Numbered from the stretch's first letter, positions 18,114 through 28,672 are shown. The stretch: 36,868 bases of DNA from an uncultured Actinomycetes bacterium (GCA_903892335.1 CAITID010000187.1:1-36868), one strand, 5' to 3'. Numbers and translations are program-made. Notes: generated by a model from the sequence alone, not told the origin.

Positions 18114-18973
18114 TGATGCAAAAAATAATTATTGGCACCGCAAATTTCACAGGGGAATACGGATTCATAAATACAAAGAAAATAGATTACTCAGAAATTA
18201 GCCAGATAATTAGAAAAGCTCAAATTAGCGGAATCAATCATTTTGACACCGCGAAGGCATACGGAAATGCAGAAGAAATACTAGGAAAAAACTTGGATAA
18301 ATCTCAATCTATAACTATTGACTCCAAGGTTAGTAAAAAGGACTGTGTTTCAGTTGACATGATTGTCCGCACAGCAAAAGAAACAATCAAAAAACTAGGA
18401 GTAGCAAAAATATCAACTCTTTACTTACATAGTTTTGAACTAATTAGAGAAGATAAGCAAAATATTGTGAAAAAAGGATTAGAAAAAGTACTTGAACTCG
18501 AACTTGCGCAACATGTAGGCGTATCTGCGTACACTAAAAGTGAATTGATTAGTGCTAAAGAGGCATTCCCACAATTTACCCATTTTCAAATTATTGAAAA
18601 TATATGTGATCGGAGACTAAATGAATCTGGTGAAATTGTAGAGTTCGTCGAATCTGGAAATGTAATCAACATCAGATCTATTTTTCTACAAGGTATACTA
18701 CTGTCTGACCCGAAAATGCTTCAAGATAAATTCAAATCGGCTTTTGATGCAATAAATGGAATGCATCATTATGCAGAATCACAAAACGTTTCGGTATTGG
18801 ATTTATGCCTAGCTTATGCGAAATCAATAAAATGGGCATCAAAAATTGTGGTAGGAATTGATTCAAAAAAACAACTTGAAGAAATCATAAAATCTAAATA
18901 CGAATTAACTACTGGTTGGGAAAACGAAATATCTACTGTCCCTATAAGCCTGCTGGACCCAAGATTTTGGTAG
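18113..18973 (+). CDS. Aldo/keto reductase family protein
   Basis: GTANFTGEYGF, NHFDTAKAYGNAEEILGK, LYLHSFE, GVSAYTKSEL, VVGIDSKKQLEE. Confidence 0.85.
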   Translation: MMQKIIIGTANFTGEYGFINTKKIDYSEISQIIRKAQISGINHFDTAKAYGNAEEILGKNLDKSQSITIDSKVSKKDCVSVDMIVRTAKETIKKLGVAKISTLYLHSFELIREDKQNIVKKGLEKVLELELAQHVGVSAYTKSELISAKEAFPQFTHFQIIENICDRRLNESGEIVEFVESGNVINIRSIFLQGILLSDPKMLQDKFKSAFDAINGMHHYAESQNVSVLDLCLAYAKSIKWASKIVVGIDSKKQLEEIIKSKYELTTGWENEISTVPISLLDPRFW

Positions 18974-18975
18974 AA

Positions 18976-19689
18976 ATGGAATACAAAACAATTGCTATTT
19001 TACAGGCGCGCATGTCTTCTACTCGCCTTCCTGGAAAAGTTATGCTAACTATTAATAGTAGACCGATGATTTACTGGCAAATTCAAAGAATTAAAAGGGC
19101 AAGGCAGGTAGATAAACTAATTCTGGCAATTTCAGAGGAAGCAAGTGACGATGTCTTAGCTGAGTATCTTGACACAATAAAACAAGTGTACGTGCGAGGT
19201 TCATTAAATGATGTATTAGATCGATTCATAAAGGTTAAAAGTATTTATAAATCTCAAGCAATAGTACGGTTAACCGGTGACTGTCCATTAGTTATGCCTA
19301 CCTTAATTGATGAGATAATCGAAGAATTTTATGCACATGATTTGGATTATGTATCTAATACTGTCACTTTAACATTTCCAGATGGATTGGATGTTGAAGT
19401 TTTTAAATCAGGTGCACTTGATCGCTTACGGAGCTTAAGTCTTTCCGAATCAGAAAAAGAACATGTAACTTTAGGAATCATTAACAGACCAGAGATTTTT
19501 ACTATAAAGAATTACGGTAATTATAAGAACTTAAGCTCTTATAGATGGACTGTCGACGACCAGAAGGATTTTGAGTTTGTTAATAAAGTTTTTGCACACT
19601 TTGAGTCAAAAGAAGTTGATTTTTCACAGAAAGAACTCGAAGAATTCGTGCGCAGCAACCCTGAAATCAATCAAATCAAATTTCGATAA
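18976..19689 (+). CDS. SpsF-like cytidylyltransferase family protein
   Basis: AILQARMSSTRLPGKVMLTINSRPMIYWQIQRI, VRLTGDCPLVMPTLIDEII, DGLDVEVF, YRWTVDDQKDFEFV. ATG 18976 is the better start. Confidence 0.87.
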   Translation: MEYKTIAILQARMSSTRLPGKVMLTINSRPMIYWQIQRIKRARQVDKLILAISEEASDDVLAEYLDTIKQVYVRGSLNDVLDRFIKVKSIYKSQAIVRLTGDCPLVMPTLIDEIIEEFYAHDLDYVSNTVTLTFPDGLDVEVFKSGALDRLRSLSLSESEKEHVTLGIINRPEIFTIKNYGNYKNLSSYRWTVDDQKDFEFVNKVFAHFESKEVDFSQKELEEFVRSNPEINQIKFR

Positions 19690-19717
19690 GTTCAATTCAT
19701 TTTTTATGGTATGGGTG

Positions 19718-19723
19718 TAGACT
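19718..19723 (+). promoter_or_regulatory. Putative -10 box of a leaderless promoter
   Basis: TAGACT, 6 nt (tgttga), ATG (19730). Confidence 0.45.
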
Positions 19724-19729
19724 TGTTGA

Positions 19730-21016
19730 ATGCGAAAGTTTCTAAACTCAGTTGCCCATTTAGAAAGAGCAGAGGTAACTATTCCATTAGGGTCGCAAAC
19801 ATTTAGCAAATCAAAAACTCAGTACCCAATCGGTGTATCTCCACTTTTTGCGACCAAAGCGCTGGGAGCCCATATTTGGGATATTGATGGCAACAAGTTC
19901 ATTGATCTTGTTAATTCATTAGCTGCGGTAACTTTGGGCTATGGTGATCGTCGGATAGAAAAAGCCGTGAAGAGTCAATTAAAAAGAGGCGTTTCATTAT
20001 CACTTCCTACAAAACTTGAAGCCGAAGTTTCTGAGTTAATTACTAATTTGGTTCCATCGGCAGAAATGGTGAGATTCAGCAAAAATGGAACCGACGCTAC
20101 TTCTGCAGCAATTAGATTGGCACGGAGCTATACCGGCCGAGACCACATAATTGTTTGCGGTTATCACGGTTGGCAGGATTGGTTTATTGGGTCGACGAGC
20201 AGAAACAAAGGCGTGCCTAAGGCAATCTCTGATCTCACTCACGCATTTGAGTACAACAACTTAGATTCTCTAATTGCAACCTTAAATAGGCTTGAAAATA
20301 AAGTTGCCGCTGTAATTCTTGAACCGATGAGTAGTACCTACCCCACAAAAGACTTTTTGTCTTCGGTAAAGGATTTAACACACAAGGCAGGCGCTGTTTT
20401 AATTTTTGATGAGGTAATTACTGGCTTTAGATTTTCTAAAGGGGGAGCTCAGGAGTTGTTTGGGGTAACTCCTGATTTATCTACATTTGGGAAAGGCATC
20501 GCTAACGGTTTTCCTTTATCAGCCGTAGTTGGTAAAAAAGAAATAATGCTAGAAATGGAAAACGTCTTTTTATCTGGGACTTTTGGTGGTGAACTACTCT
20601 CATTAGCAGCAGCCAAAAATGTACTCCAGCGGCACTTAGAGGAAGATATTTGTGGTGACTTAGAGAAAAAAGGGATAGCACTAGCTGACCTAACAACAAA
20701 AGCAATATCAGAAAACGGGCTACAAGATGTTGTGTCACTTACAGGCCATCCAAGTTGGAAGTTTTTTAATTGGCAACCTACAAATAAATACTCAGTAGGC
20801 GAGATTAAAACTTATTTTCTACAGGAGATTTTTCAAGAAGGTATTTTAGTTTTGAACTCCCACAATATATCACTTGCGCATAACGTAAAAATCATTTCAA
20901 GAATATCAGAAGCCTACAACAAGGTTTTTAGCAATATACGAGAGGCGCTAGACAAAAATATTTTACGAGATCAACTACTCGTTCCAGCGTTGGAGCCTCT
21001 TTTCAAAGTTAGGTGA
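19730..21016 (+). CDS. Class III PLP-dependent aminotransferase (glutamate-1-semialdehyde aminomutase-like)
   Basis: GAHIWDIDGNKFIDLVNSLAAVTLGYG, FSKNGTDATSAAIRLARSYTGRDHI, FDEVITGFRF, STFGKGIANGFPLSAVVG, SGTFGGELLSLAAA. Confidence 0.88.
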   Translation: MRKFLNSVAHLERAEVTIPLGSQTFSKSKTQYPIGVSPLFATKALGAHIWDIDGNKFIDLVNSLAAVTLGYGDRRIEKAVKSQLKRGVSLSLPTKLEAEVSELITNLVPSAEMVRFSKNGTDATSAAIRLARSYTGRDHIIVCGYHGWQDWFIGSTSRNKGVPKAISDLTHAFEYNNLDSLIATLNRLENKVAAVILEPMSSTYPTKDFLSSVKDLTHKAGAVLIFDEVITGFRFSKGGAQELFGVTPDLSTFGKGIANGFPLSAVVGKKEIMLEMENVFLSGTFGGELLSLAAAKNVLQRHLEEDICGDLEKKGIALADLTTKAISENGLQDVVSLTGHPSWKFFNWQPTNKYSVGEIKTYFLQEIFQEGILVLNSHNISLAHNVKIISRISEAYNKVFSNIREALDKNILRDQLLVPALEPLFKVR

Positions 21017-21211
21017 AAATAAAGGAACATTAATCTCTTATTTGCCACTCGCATCATAAATATCTTGCCAATAAACGAGCAGAAATGAATAACTCTTACT
21101 CCAGTAATTAAATTCCACTTTAATCGGAATATTTTAAAAATAGATCCTGAAATCTTAAGTGACCATAAAGAAAATTCTAAACTACCTCTGCCCCCACTAC
21201 TTTTTTGAAGA

Positions 21212-21871
21212 TTATGAATTAAAAGTAAAACGAAAGTCTTCTAATTTTCTGAATTTTAAATCACTTTCGATACACCATTCACCATCGTCCCGCGCAAATC
21301 TTTCAATGAAAACGAAATTTAATTCATGTTTCCTGGCTATTTCTGCGTCACTCTCGCTATCGGAAATTGAAAAAGTTTTTGAAGGCTTGTTTTCGCTTAT
21401 TATTTGCTGCATTCTCAAATCTTTGCTCGGCGGTGTTCCAATCAACTTATTTGCAAATACTTTGTGTAGTCCAAACTGAGCTGAGATTATTTTTAGTTGA
21501 TGATTATCGCAATTTGTAAGAAGAATTAAATTATGGCTGTCACTTAAGTCAGCGAAATAAAAAATAGCATCATCAATTTCTGATTTCAGTCTGGCTTGAA
21601 GCGAAAGCACGTCGAATTCTTCTAAAATAGATGAATACACCGTCTCTCTCTTGTAATCTGATACATCTTTTTGTAAATCGAGAAAGTAATTCACCTTATC
21701 AAACCTAGAGATTCCAGGGTTACTTATATCAAATTCCTTAAATTCGAGATAAACCTTATCTGAAATACAAAACTTAGAAACGGATTCTATAAGGCAGTTG
21801 GAGAGATTTTCGAGAGAATCCAATACAACCCCATCCATATCAAAAATTAGTAGTTTTTGATCAGAAATCAT
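21212..21871 (-). CDS. HAD-superfamily hydrolase
   Basis: LLIFDMDGVVLDSLENL (DxD) and motif-II-like LTNCDNH; 4-bp overlap with the upstream cytidylyltransferase. Confidence 0.75.
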   Translation of the reverse strand: MISDQKLLIFDMDGVVLDSLENLSNCLIESVSKFCISDKVYLEFKEFDISNPGISRFDKVNYFLDLQKDVSDYKRETVYSSILEEFDVLSLQARLKSEIDDAIFYFADLSDSHNLILLTNCDNHQLKIISAQFGLHKVFANKLIGTPPSKDLRMQQIISENKPSKTFSISDSESDAEIARKHELNFVFIERFARDDGEWCIESDLKFRKLEDFRFTFNS

Positions 21872-22587
21872 TTAAAGTCTCCGTATTTATTCACAAATTC
21901 ATAATCCGCCAAACTATCAACTGCTCTTCCGAAATTGGGAATTTCAATTGCGCGTACAGTAATTCCATTTTCTATCAACCTAAGTATTTCAACACTCTCG
22001 GCTGTTTCTAGAGGGCCTTTTTCAAAATTTCCAAACATTTCAAGATCCACTCTATTAAATCCATACAGTCCAGTGTGTTTAAGAAAACCTAGTTCAGCTT
22101 TCTCATTTGAAATTGGCAACTTACTACGAGAAGCATAAATTAATCTAGACCCGCTAACAGCAACTTTAACAACTGATTTACTTTCTATATAACTACTATC
22201 GTAGATTTTTGCGTATCCAATACAAGATTCCAAATGCTGTAGTGTTGTTTCCACAAAATTTTTAATTACGTTTGCAGGTAACATGGGCTCATCACCTTGA
22301 ACATTTATGAAGTATTCAATAGTGGTTGTATTCAGCAGCTCGACTAGCCTGTCTGTTCCAGTTTCACAATCCAAGGATGATTTTACAGAAGGAATATTAA
22401 ACTCAGCGCAAACTTTCAAGATTTCAGCATCCGGAGTACTGACAACGATATTTTCTACTCCAACTGCATCAATACATTTTTCCGCAACTCGAATAACCAT
22501 AGGTTTGCCTTGAATATCCATTAAGGGTTTTCCGGGTAGGCGTGTTGAGTTCATTCTGGCCGGAATTACAACCTTATAGCTGCTCAC
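21868..22587 (-). CDS. KdsB-like (CMP-KDO synthetase family) cytidylyltransferase
   Basis: VVIPARMNSTRLPGKPLMDIQGKPMVIRVAEKC, FINVQGDEPML, HTGLYGFNR, ETAESVEILRLIENG. Confidence 0.88.
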   Translation of the reverse strand: MSSYKVVIPARMNSTRLPGKPLMDIQGKPMVIRVAEKCIDAVGVENIVVSTPDAEILKVCAEFNIPSVKSSLDCETGTDRLVELLNTTTIEYFINVQGDEPMLPANVIKNFVETTLQHLESCIGYAKIYDSSYIESKSVVKVAVSGSRLIYASRSKLPISNEKAELGFLKHTGLYGFNRVDLEMFGNFEKGPLETAESVEILRLIENGITVRAIEIPNFGRAVDSLADYEFVNKYGDFK

Positions 22588-22685
22588 TCTATGACCCCTT
22601 AACTTCCATCTAATCTTTCATGCCCGGTGCCATAATGATAAGAGCCAAGTACATAATTTAAATCCATATGTTTGGGAAGTTTCCG

Positions 22686-22770
22686 CGGAGGATGAGGGAT
22701 TTGAACCCTCGATAGGTTTCCCTATACACGCTTTCCAAGCGTGCGCACTCGGCCGCTATGCGAATCCTCC
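22686..22770 (-). tRNA. tRNA-Ser (GGA)
   Basis: Minus strand: ggaggat...atcctcc acceptor, long variable arm, anticodon GGA in cttggaaag, discriminator G, CCA not encoded. Confidence 0.94.
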
Positions 22771-22838
22771 AGGCATCAACCTCGCATTAGATTGCTGCGG
22801 GAGAACCTTATCGGTGGTACTTACTATGATTCACCGCA

Positions 22839-22926
22839 GATCCTCCGTGCGGCATTAACGTGCTGAACTCCCCCAGGGCAGGAATGCAGCAAGGGTAGGC
22901 CCGCTCTAATGGGTGTACGGGGGATC
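22839..22926 (+). ncRNA. ffs: Bacterial small SRP RNA (4.5S)
   Basis: gatcctccgtgc...gtacgggggatc closing helix; agggcaGGAAtgcagcaagggt SRP domain-IV apical loop. Confidence 0.9.
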
Positions 22927-22968
22927 CCAAATTTATTAAGGTTTAAGTAAGTTCTACGGTGAGGGGAA

Positions 22969-24639
22969 ATGATGTCACTAGCGTTATATCGCAAGTACCG
23001 TCCCTCAGTTTTTGCTGACGTTATTGGTCAAGAGCATGTAACAACTCCACTTTCAAATGCGTTGCAATCAGGAAAAATTCATCACGCATATCTTTTCAGT
23101 GGCCCACGTGGATGCGGAAAAACATCAAGCGCTCGCATTATGGCGCGTTCACTAAATTGCGAAAAAGGACCAACTCCAAATCCATGTGGCATTTGTCAAT
23201 CTTGCACAGACCTAGTTGCAAATGGTCCGGGATCACTTGATGTAATTGAATTGGATGCAGCTACCCATGGTTTAGTTGATGATGCACGCGATCTTCGCGA
23301 TAAAGCTTTCTTTGCACCAGTGCAAAGCCGTTACAAGATTTACATTATTGATGAGGCACACCAACTTGGGCCCGGAGCAGCGAATGCGTTACTAAAAGTA
23401 GTTGAAGAGCCACCAGCACACGTTTTATTTATTTTTGCAACAACAGAGCCAGATAAGTTAATTTCAACAATTAGATCTCGCACCCACCACTATCCATTTA
23501 GATTGGTACCACCAGCAACTTTGGGCGCACACCTTGAAAAGATCTGTGATGCTGAAGGCATCAAGGTTGCCAAAGGTGTTATTCCTTTGGTTGTTAGGGC
23601 ATCAGGTGGTTCTGTTCGAGATGCATTATCTGTTCTTGGTCAATTACTTGCAGGTGCCGGTAAAGATGGCGTTACCTATGAGATTGCAGTAGCTCTACTT
23701 GGCTACACCGATGGTGCTTTATTAGATGAATCAATTGACGCTATTGCAGCCCGTGATGGTGCAACTCTGTTTACAACAATTGATCGGGTAATTGAATCTG
23801 GCTCTGATCCAAGAAGATTTGCTCAAGATTTACTAGAGCGTCTTAGAGATCTAATCATTATTGGCGCAGTAGAGGAGAACAACAGCCAAGTTTTAAATGA
23901 GTACCCAGAGGATCAATTAGAGCGAATTCGTACACAATCGAAGTTAATTGGTGTTGCAAATCTAATTAGATCAGCGGATATTGTGGCTGAGGGATTAACT
24001 CAAATGCGTGGTGCTACACCACCACGGTTATTACTTGAACTTATGTGCGGTCGAATACTGCTTCCAGCAAGTGATGATTCAGCGGTTCTAGCCCGGATTG
24101 AAAGATTAGAAAAAGCTGCAACCCTTACGCCAATTAACAAGGTTGAGTCCGCACCTGTTGCAAAGGTTGAAGTTGTTAAGGAAACACCGACAGTAAAGCC
24201 AGCAGAGAAAACAATTGAAGCAGTTAAGGAAACAGTCAAAGCAGCAGTTGCAAAACCAACCGGCAATGTTGATGTTGCCGCCCTTCGCCGGATGTGGCCC
24301 GATGTAATTGAAAATGTTAAAAAACGCCGCCGCCTTACCTGGTCCCTGCTAAGTGCAAGTGCGCAAATTCTTGGATTAGATGATCAAGCAATCACTATTG
24401 GAATAGTTAATGCTGGCGCCCGAGATTCATTTATTAGATCAGGCAGTGATCAGATATTGGCAGATGCCTTTGAAGAGGTAACAGGCTTAAAGCGAAAGAT
24501 TGAATGCACAGTTGATCCATCTGTTAATCCAGCACCAGCTGCGCGAAGTGATGAGGATCCATCAGATGAAAACATGCTTACCGGAACACAACTGCTAGCC
24601 AAAGAACTAGGCGCCAAAATTATTAAGGAGTCTCACTAA
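22969..24639 (+). CDS. dnaX: DNA polymerase III subunit gamma/tau
   Basis: YRKYRPSVFADVIGQEHVTTPL, HAYLFSGPRGCGKTSSARI, CGICQSC, IDEAHQLGPGAANALLKVVEEPP. Confidence 0.97.
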   Translation: MMSLALYRKYRPSVFADVIGQEHVTTPLSNALQSGKIHHAYLFSGPRGCGKTSSARIMARSLNCEKGPTPNPCGICQSCTDLVANGPGSLDVIELDAATHGLVDDARDLRDKAFFAPVQSRYKIYIIDEAHQLGPGAANALLKVVEEPPAHVLFIFATTEPDKLISTIRSRTHHYPFRLVPPATLGAHLEKICDAEGIKVAKGVIPLVVRASGGSVRDALSVLGQLLAGAGKDGVTYEIAVALLGYTDGALLDESIDAIAARDGATLFTTIDRVIESGSDPRRFAQDLLERLRDLIIIGAVEENNSQVLNEYPEDQLERIRTQSKLIGVANLIRSADIVAEGLTQMRGATPPRLLLELMCGRILLPASDDSAVLARIERLEKAATLTPINKVESAPVAKVEVVKETPTVKPAEKTIEAVKETVKAAVAKPTGNVDVAALRRMWPDVIENVKKRRRLTWSLLSASAQILGLDDQAITIGIVNAGARDSFIRSGSDQILADAFEEVTGLKRKIECTVDPSVNPAPAARSDEDPSDENMLTGTQLLAKELGAKIIKESH

Positions 24640-24662
24640 GTTAAGTACTTAGTAAATTAGAT

Positions 24663-25262
24663 ATGTATGAAGGCATAATCCAAGATTTAATTGATGAGCT
24701 AGGAAGATTGCCTGGTGTTGGTCCAAAGAGTGCACAGCGAATTGCTTTTCACATAATTCAATCAGAGCGGGTAGATGTAACACGACTGGCTGAGATTTTA
24801 AAAACAGTTAAAGAGAGAGTTAAGTTTTGCACCATTTGCGGCAACATCACTGAGGAAGAGCTTTGTAAAATTTGCCGCGACCCTAGAAGAGATAACACCT
24901 CTATCTGCGTTGTTGAAGAGAGCAAAGATGTGATTGCAATAGAGAAGACCCGTGAATTTAAAGGTAAGTACCATGTGCTTGGCGGTGCAATCTCGCCAAT
25001 TGATGGAATAGGCCCAGAGAATCTGCGTATCCGGGAATTAATGCAGCGCCTTGCTGAAACTCAGATCGCTGAGGTAATCATTGCCACCGATCCAAACCTT
25101 GAGGGTGAGGCAACTGCTACCTATCTGACTAGATTGATTAAGCCGATCGGAGTTAAGGTTTCAAGACTTGCCTCAGGCCTGCCAGTAGGCGGAGATCTGG
25201 AATATGCCGACGAGGTAACGCTTGGCCGGGCATTTGAAGGCCGAACTAGCTACGATTCCTAA
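24663..25262 (+). CDS. recR: Recombination protein RecR
   Basis: [30 protein letters not shown], Cys4 zinc motif, [15 protein letters not shown]. Confidence 0.97.
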   Translation: MYEGIIQDLIDELGRLPGVGPKSAQRIAFHIIQSERVDVTRLAEILKTVKERVKFCTICGNITEEELCKICRDPRRDNTSICVVEESKDVIAIEKTREFKGKYHVLGGAISPIDGIGPENLRIRELMQRLAETQIAEVIIATDPNLEGEATATYLTRLIKPIGVKVSRLASGLPVGGDLEYADEVTLGRAFEGRTSYDS

Positions 25263-25345
25263 GAATCTCATTATTTAAGATGTTCGGGCGTCTTAATATG
25301 TAAGACAATCCCCAATTAATCATCATCATGCTTCAAACTTGAGCC

Positions 25346-26617
25346 ATGGGTTTAATCGTTCAAAAGTTTGGTGGCTCATCCGTTGCCGACGCCGAAGGCA
25401 TGAAGCGGGTGGCAAACCGCATCGTTGCCACAAAGAAGGCTGGCCATCAAGTTGTAGTCGTCGTTAGCGCAATGGGTGATACCACCGATGAATTGATCGA
25501 TTTAGCCAATCAAGTATCTCCACTTCCAAATGGCCGTGAATTAGATATGTTGCTTACCGCAGGTGAGCGAATTTCAATGGCACTTCTTGCCATGGCGATT
25601 GCAAATCTTGGACATGAAGCAAGATCTTTTACCGGCAGCCAAGCTGGAATCATTACAACCTCAGCACATGGTCGCGCTCGCGTAATTGATGTAACACCGG
25701 GCAGAATTCAAGAAGCGCTCAAAGAGGGTGCGATTGCAATTGTTGCTGGCTTTCAAGGAGTATCACAAGATACAAATGACATTACAACTTTAGGACGCGG
25801 TGGCTCAGATACAACTGCGGTTGCACTGGCTGCAGCACTTGAAGCAGATGTTTGTGAAATCTACACAGATGTTGATGGCATTTTCTCAGCCGATCCACGA
25901 GTTGTGCCAACAGCTAGAAAGTTAAACACAGTTACATATGAAGAGATGCTAGAGCTTGCTGCATCTGGCGCAAAAGTATTACATCTTCGCTGCGTTGAGT
26001 ATGCACGTCGCTACGATCTGCCAATTCATGTTAGATCATCTTTTTCCAACAAGGAAGGAACCTGGGTGGTTAAGGATCATCCAGAAGGGGGCAAAATGGA
26101 ACAAGCAATAATCGCAGGCATAGCTCATGACAAGAGTGAAGCAAAGATAACAATTGTGGGTGTGCCGGACAGAACTGGTGTTGCCGCCAGAATCTTTCAG
26201 GCAATTGCCGATGCTGACATCAACGTGGATATGATCGTGCAAAATGTTTCAGCTGCTGCAACAGGTCTTACGGATATCTCATTTACCTTGCCAAAAACCG
26301 AGGGCGCAAATGCAACCTCTGTATTACAACGTATTCAAGGAGAGATTGGCTTTCAATCAATTCAATATGATGATCAGATCGGTAAATTGTCATTAATTGG
26401 CGCTGGTATGCGCTCTCATCCCGGCGTTACAGCAACATTCTTTGCATGCTTATCTGAAGCGGGTGTAAATATTGAAATGATTTCTACTTCAGAGATTCGA
26501 ATCTCAATTGTTTGCCGTGCATCCGATCTAGAAAAGGGTGTTCGCTCTGCACACACTGCCTTTGATTTAGATGCCGATCAGGTAGAGGCCGTTGTTTATG
26601 GCGGTACAGGTCGATGA
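25346..26617 (+). CDS. lysC: Aspartate kinase
   Basis: [53 protein letters not shown], two ACT domains. Confidence 0.97.
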   Translation: MGLIVQKFGGSSVADAEGMKRVANRIVATKKAGHQVVVVVSAMGDTTDELIDLANQVSPLPNGRELDMLLTAGERISMALLAMAIANLGHEARSFTGSQAGIITTSAHGRARVIDVTPGRIQEALKEGAIAIVAGFQGVSQDTNDITTLGRGGSDTTAVALAAALEADVCEIYTDVDGIFSADPRVVPTARKLNTVTYEEMLELAASGAKVLHLRCVEYARRYDLPIHVRSSFSNKEGTWVVKDHPEGGKMEQAIIAGIAHDKSEAKITIVGVPDRTGVAARIFQAIADADINVDMIVQNVSAAATGLTDISFTLPKTEGANATSVLQRIQGEIGFQSIQYDDQIGKLSLIGAGMRSHPGVTATFFACLSEAGVNIEMISTSEIRISIVCRASDLEKGVRSAHTAFDLDADQVEAVVYGGTGR

Positions 26618-27660
26618 GTAAAAAGCCTTCACTTGCCGTAGTAGGCGCAACTGGCGCGGTCGGCACAGTCATGCTTGATATTTTAAGCAAAAGAGAGAAT
26701 GTTTATGGTGAGATTAGATTAATTGCATCTGCTCGCAGTGCGGGCAAGAAATTGATTTGTCGCGGTGAGGAACTTACAGTCGTTGCTTTATCGCCAGAAG
26801 CCTTTGATGGTATTGATATTGCAATGTTTGATGTGCCGGATGAGATTTCTAAAGAGTGGGCACCAATCGCAGCGTCGCGCGGGGCTGTAGTAGTTGATAA
26901 CTCCGGTGCGTTTCGTATGGATGATCAGGTGCCACTTGTTGTTCCTGAGGTAAATCCGCAAGAGATTAAAAACAGACCTAAAGGAATTATTTCAAACCCA
27001 AACTGCACAACACTTTCCATGATTGTTGCAATGGGTGCATTACATCGTAATTACATATTAAAAGAGTTGGTTGTAGCTTCTTATCAAGCAGCATCTGGTG
27101 CTGGTCAAGCAGGAATAGACACTTTGCGCGAGCAAATGAAATTGGTAGCGAACACAACTCTTGGTGATGCAGCTGGTGATTCACGAAGTGTTATAAAAAA
27201 CTTTGATCCATTCCCAGCACCTCTTGCGCTTAATGTAATTCCTTGGGCGGGTTCATTGAAGGAGGACGGTTACACATCTGAGGAGTTAAAGGTGAGAAAT
27301 GAATCTAGAAAGATTCTTGGAATTAAAGATTTGAAGGTATCTGCCACATGTGTTCGTGTTCCAGTCCTTACAACTCACTCACTTGCAGTGCATGCAATCT
27401 TTGAAAAAACTGTTTCTCGTGAGATCGCTCAAGAAGTTCTTAGGAACTCTGCTGGAATTGAGTTAGTTGATGATCCAGAAAATCATAAATTTCCAACACC
27501 AGCTGATGTTGTAGGAACCGATCCAACCTGGGTTGGTCGGGTGCGCAAGTCACTAGATCATCCAAATGTGCTTGATCTATTTGTTTGCGGAGATAATCTG
27601 CGCAAAGGCGCAGCGCTAAATACGGCGCAGATTGCCGAACTAGTTGCTGCTGAGTTCTAA
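26614..27660 (+). CDS. asd: Aspartate-semialdehyde dehydrogenase
   Basis: [39 protein letters not shown]; 4-bp overlap with lysC. Confidence 0.96.
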   Translation: MSKKPSLAVVGATGAVGTVMLDILSKRENVYGEIRLIASARSAGKKLICRGEELTVVALSPEAFDGIDIAMFDVPDEISKEWAPIAASRGAVVVDNSGAFRMDDQVPLVVPEVNPQEIKNRPKGIISNPNCTTLSMIVAMGALHRNYILKELVVASYQAASGAGQAGIDTLREQMKLVANTTLGDAAGDSRSVIKNFDPFPAPLALNVIPWAGSLKEDGYTSEELKVRNESRKILGIKDLKVSATCVRVPVLTTHSLAVHAIFEKTVSREIAQEVLRNSAGIELVDDPENHKFPTPADVVGTDPTWVGRVRKSLDHPNVLDLFVCGDNLRKGAALNTAQIAELVAAEF

Positions 27661-27661
27661 A

Positions 27662-28666
27662 TTATCGGCGCAAGCCAGATTTAGTATTTTCAGCAATATG
27701 CACGATCGCAACCGCTAATTCAAAGATTAGACGAAGTGCAAGAAGTGCCAAGAAGCCGATTAACAAACCAGCAACTGCTGCCATTGGATAAATTGAATAA
27801 TCTTGATTTAAACCAAAGGTGGTAGCAGCAAATATCGGCGTACCAACGGCGACTAAGCCAACAATTACAACAAAGTAAAATGTGTATAGGTAGCTGGCGA
27901 CTTTTCGGGTCAAGTACTCATTTAATTTAAAATCCTTTAAATGACCGAGCACAAGTCGAATATCTTCTTTCCAAGAGATCCATGCCCAAAGCGCAGCGAT
28001 TAAACCCAAAGTTAAAATTAGCAACTTAAGCGCGATTGAAATTACGCCAAGCACTAGCAGCCAGATCAAAGATGAATTTAAACCGGAGGCCATCTCTCCT
28101 CGACTTACATCAAAATAATCGATCAGGGTTGTAACCATTATGTATGTAGATACTAAGTAAGCAACTCCGGAGATAACCTGGAATCCAATGCGGTGATTTT
28201 TATTTGCTGGTTGGCGCAAAAAATTGATCAATGCGGTTAAGAAGTTTGCAACTCTAGTCTTTTGAATAATGAGTGAAAGTACTAAAGGGACCATTGCAAT
28301 AAGTGCAAATAGCTCGATGAATGGGGCGTTATTTGTTTGAATAAATACATTTTTTAATAGTGTTGGAAATGAGACCTCATTAGATCGCCAAATATCAGTG
28401 ATCCATACTAAGAAGAAAACTCTAGTAACAATTGCAACCACTGTTAAAAAGGCACGCATCTCAAGCTTTTGGGCGACGATAGCAAAAAATAACGCAAGAT
28501 AGCTGACCAATAACCAAGTGAGTCCTGTGCTGCTAGTTATCGCATTAAATGCTGTTTGGTATGAGGTGTAATCATTTAATGAGTACCAGTAAAAGGTATC
28601 TGGGATTACTAGTACAAGTGCGATTGCTAGATAAACACGGTGTAACTTCTCAGTTATTAGATTCAT
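27662..28666 (-). CDS. Multi-pass membrane protein of unknown function
   Basis: Multiple hydrophobic segments; no recognised family. Confidence 0.7.
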   Translation of the reverse strand: MNLITEKLHRVYLAIALVLVIPDTFYWYSLNDYTSYQTAFNAITSSTGLTWLLVSYLALFFAIVAQKLEMRAFLTVVAIVTRVFFLVWITDIWRSNEVSFPTLLKNVFIQTNNAPFIELFALIAMVPLVLSLIIQKTRVANFLTALINFLRQPANKNHRIGFQVISGVAYLVSTYIMVTTLIDYFDVSRGEMASGLNSSLIWLLVLGVISIALKLLILTLGLIAALWAWISWKEDIRLVLGHLKDFKLNEYLTRKVASYLYTFYFVVIVGLVAVGTPIFAATTFGLNQDYSIYPMAAVAGLLIGFLALLALRLIFELAVAIVHIAENTKSGLRR

Positions 28667-28672
28667 ACCTAA

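Noticed and set aside
21159-21479. 106-aa plus-strand ORF across the HAD hydrolase 3' end
   Set aside because: Opposite strand carries the HAD motif protein; no supported homology.
24640-24662. Possible missing ybaB between dnaX and recR
   Set aside because: Only 23 nt separate the genes, so ybaB is simply not here; it may be elsewhere and cannot be judged from this window.
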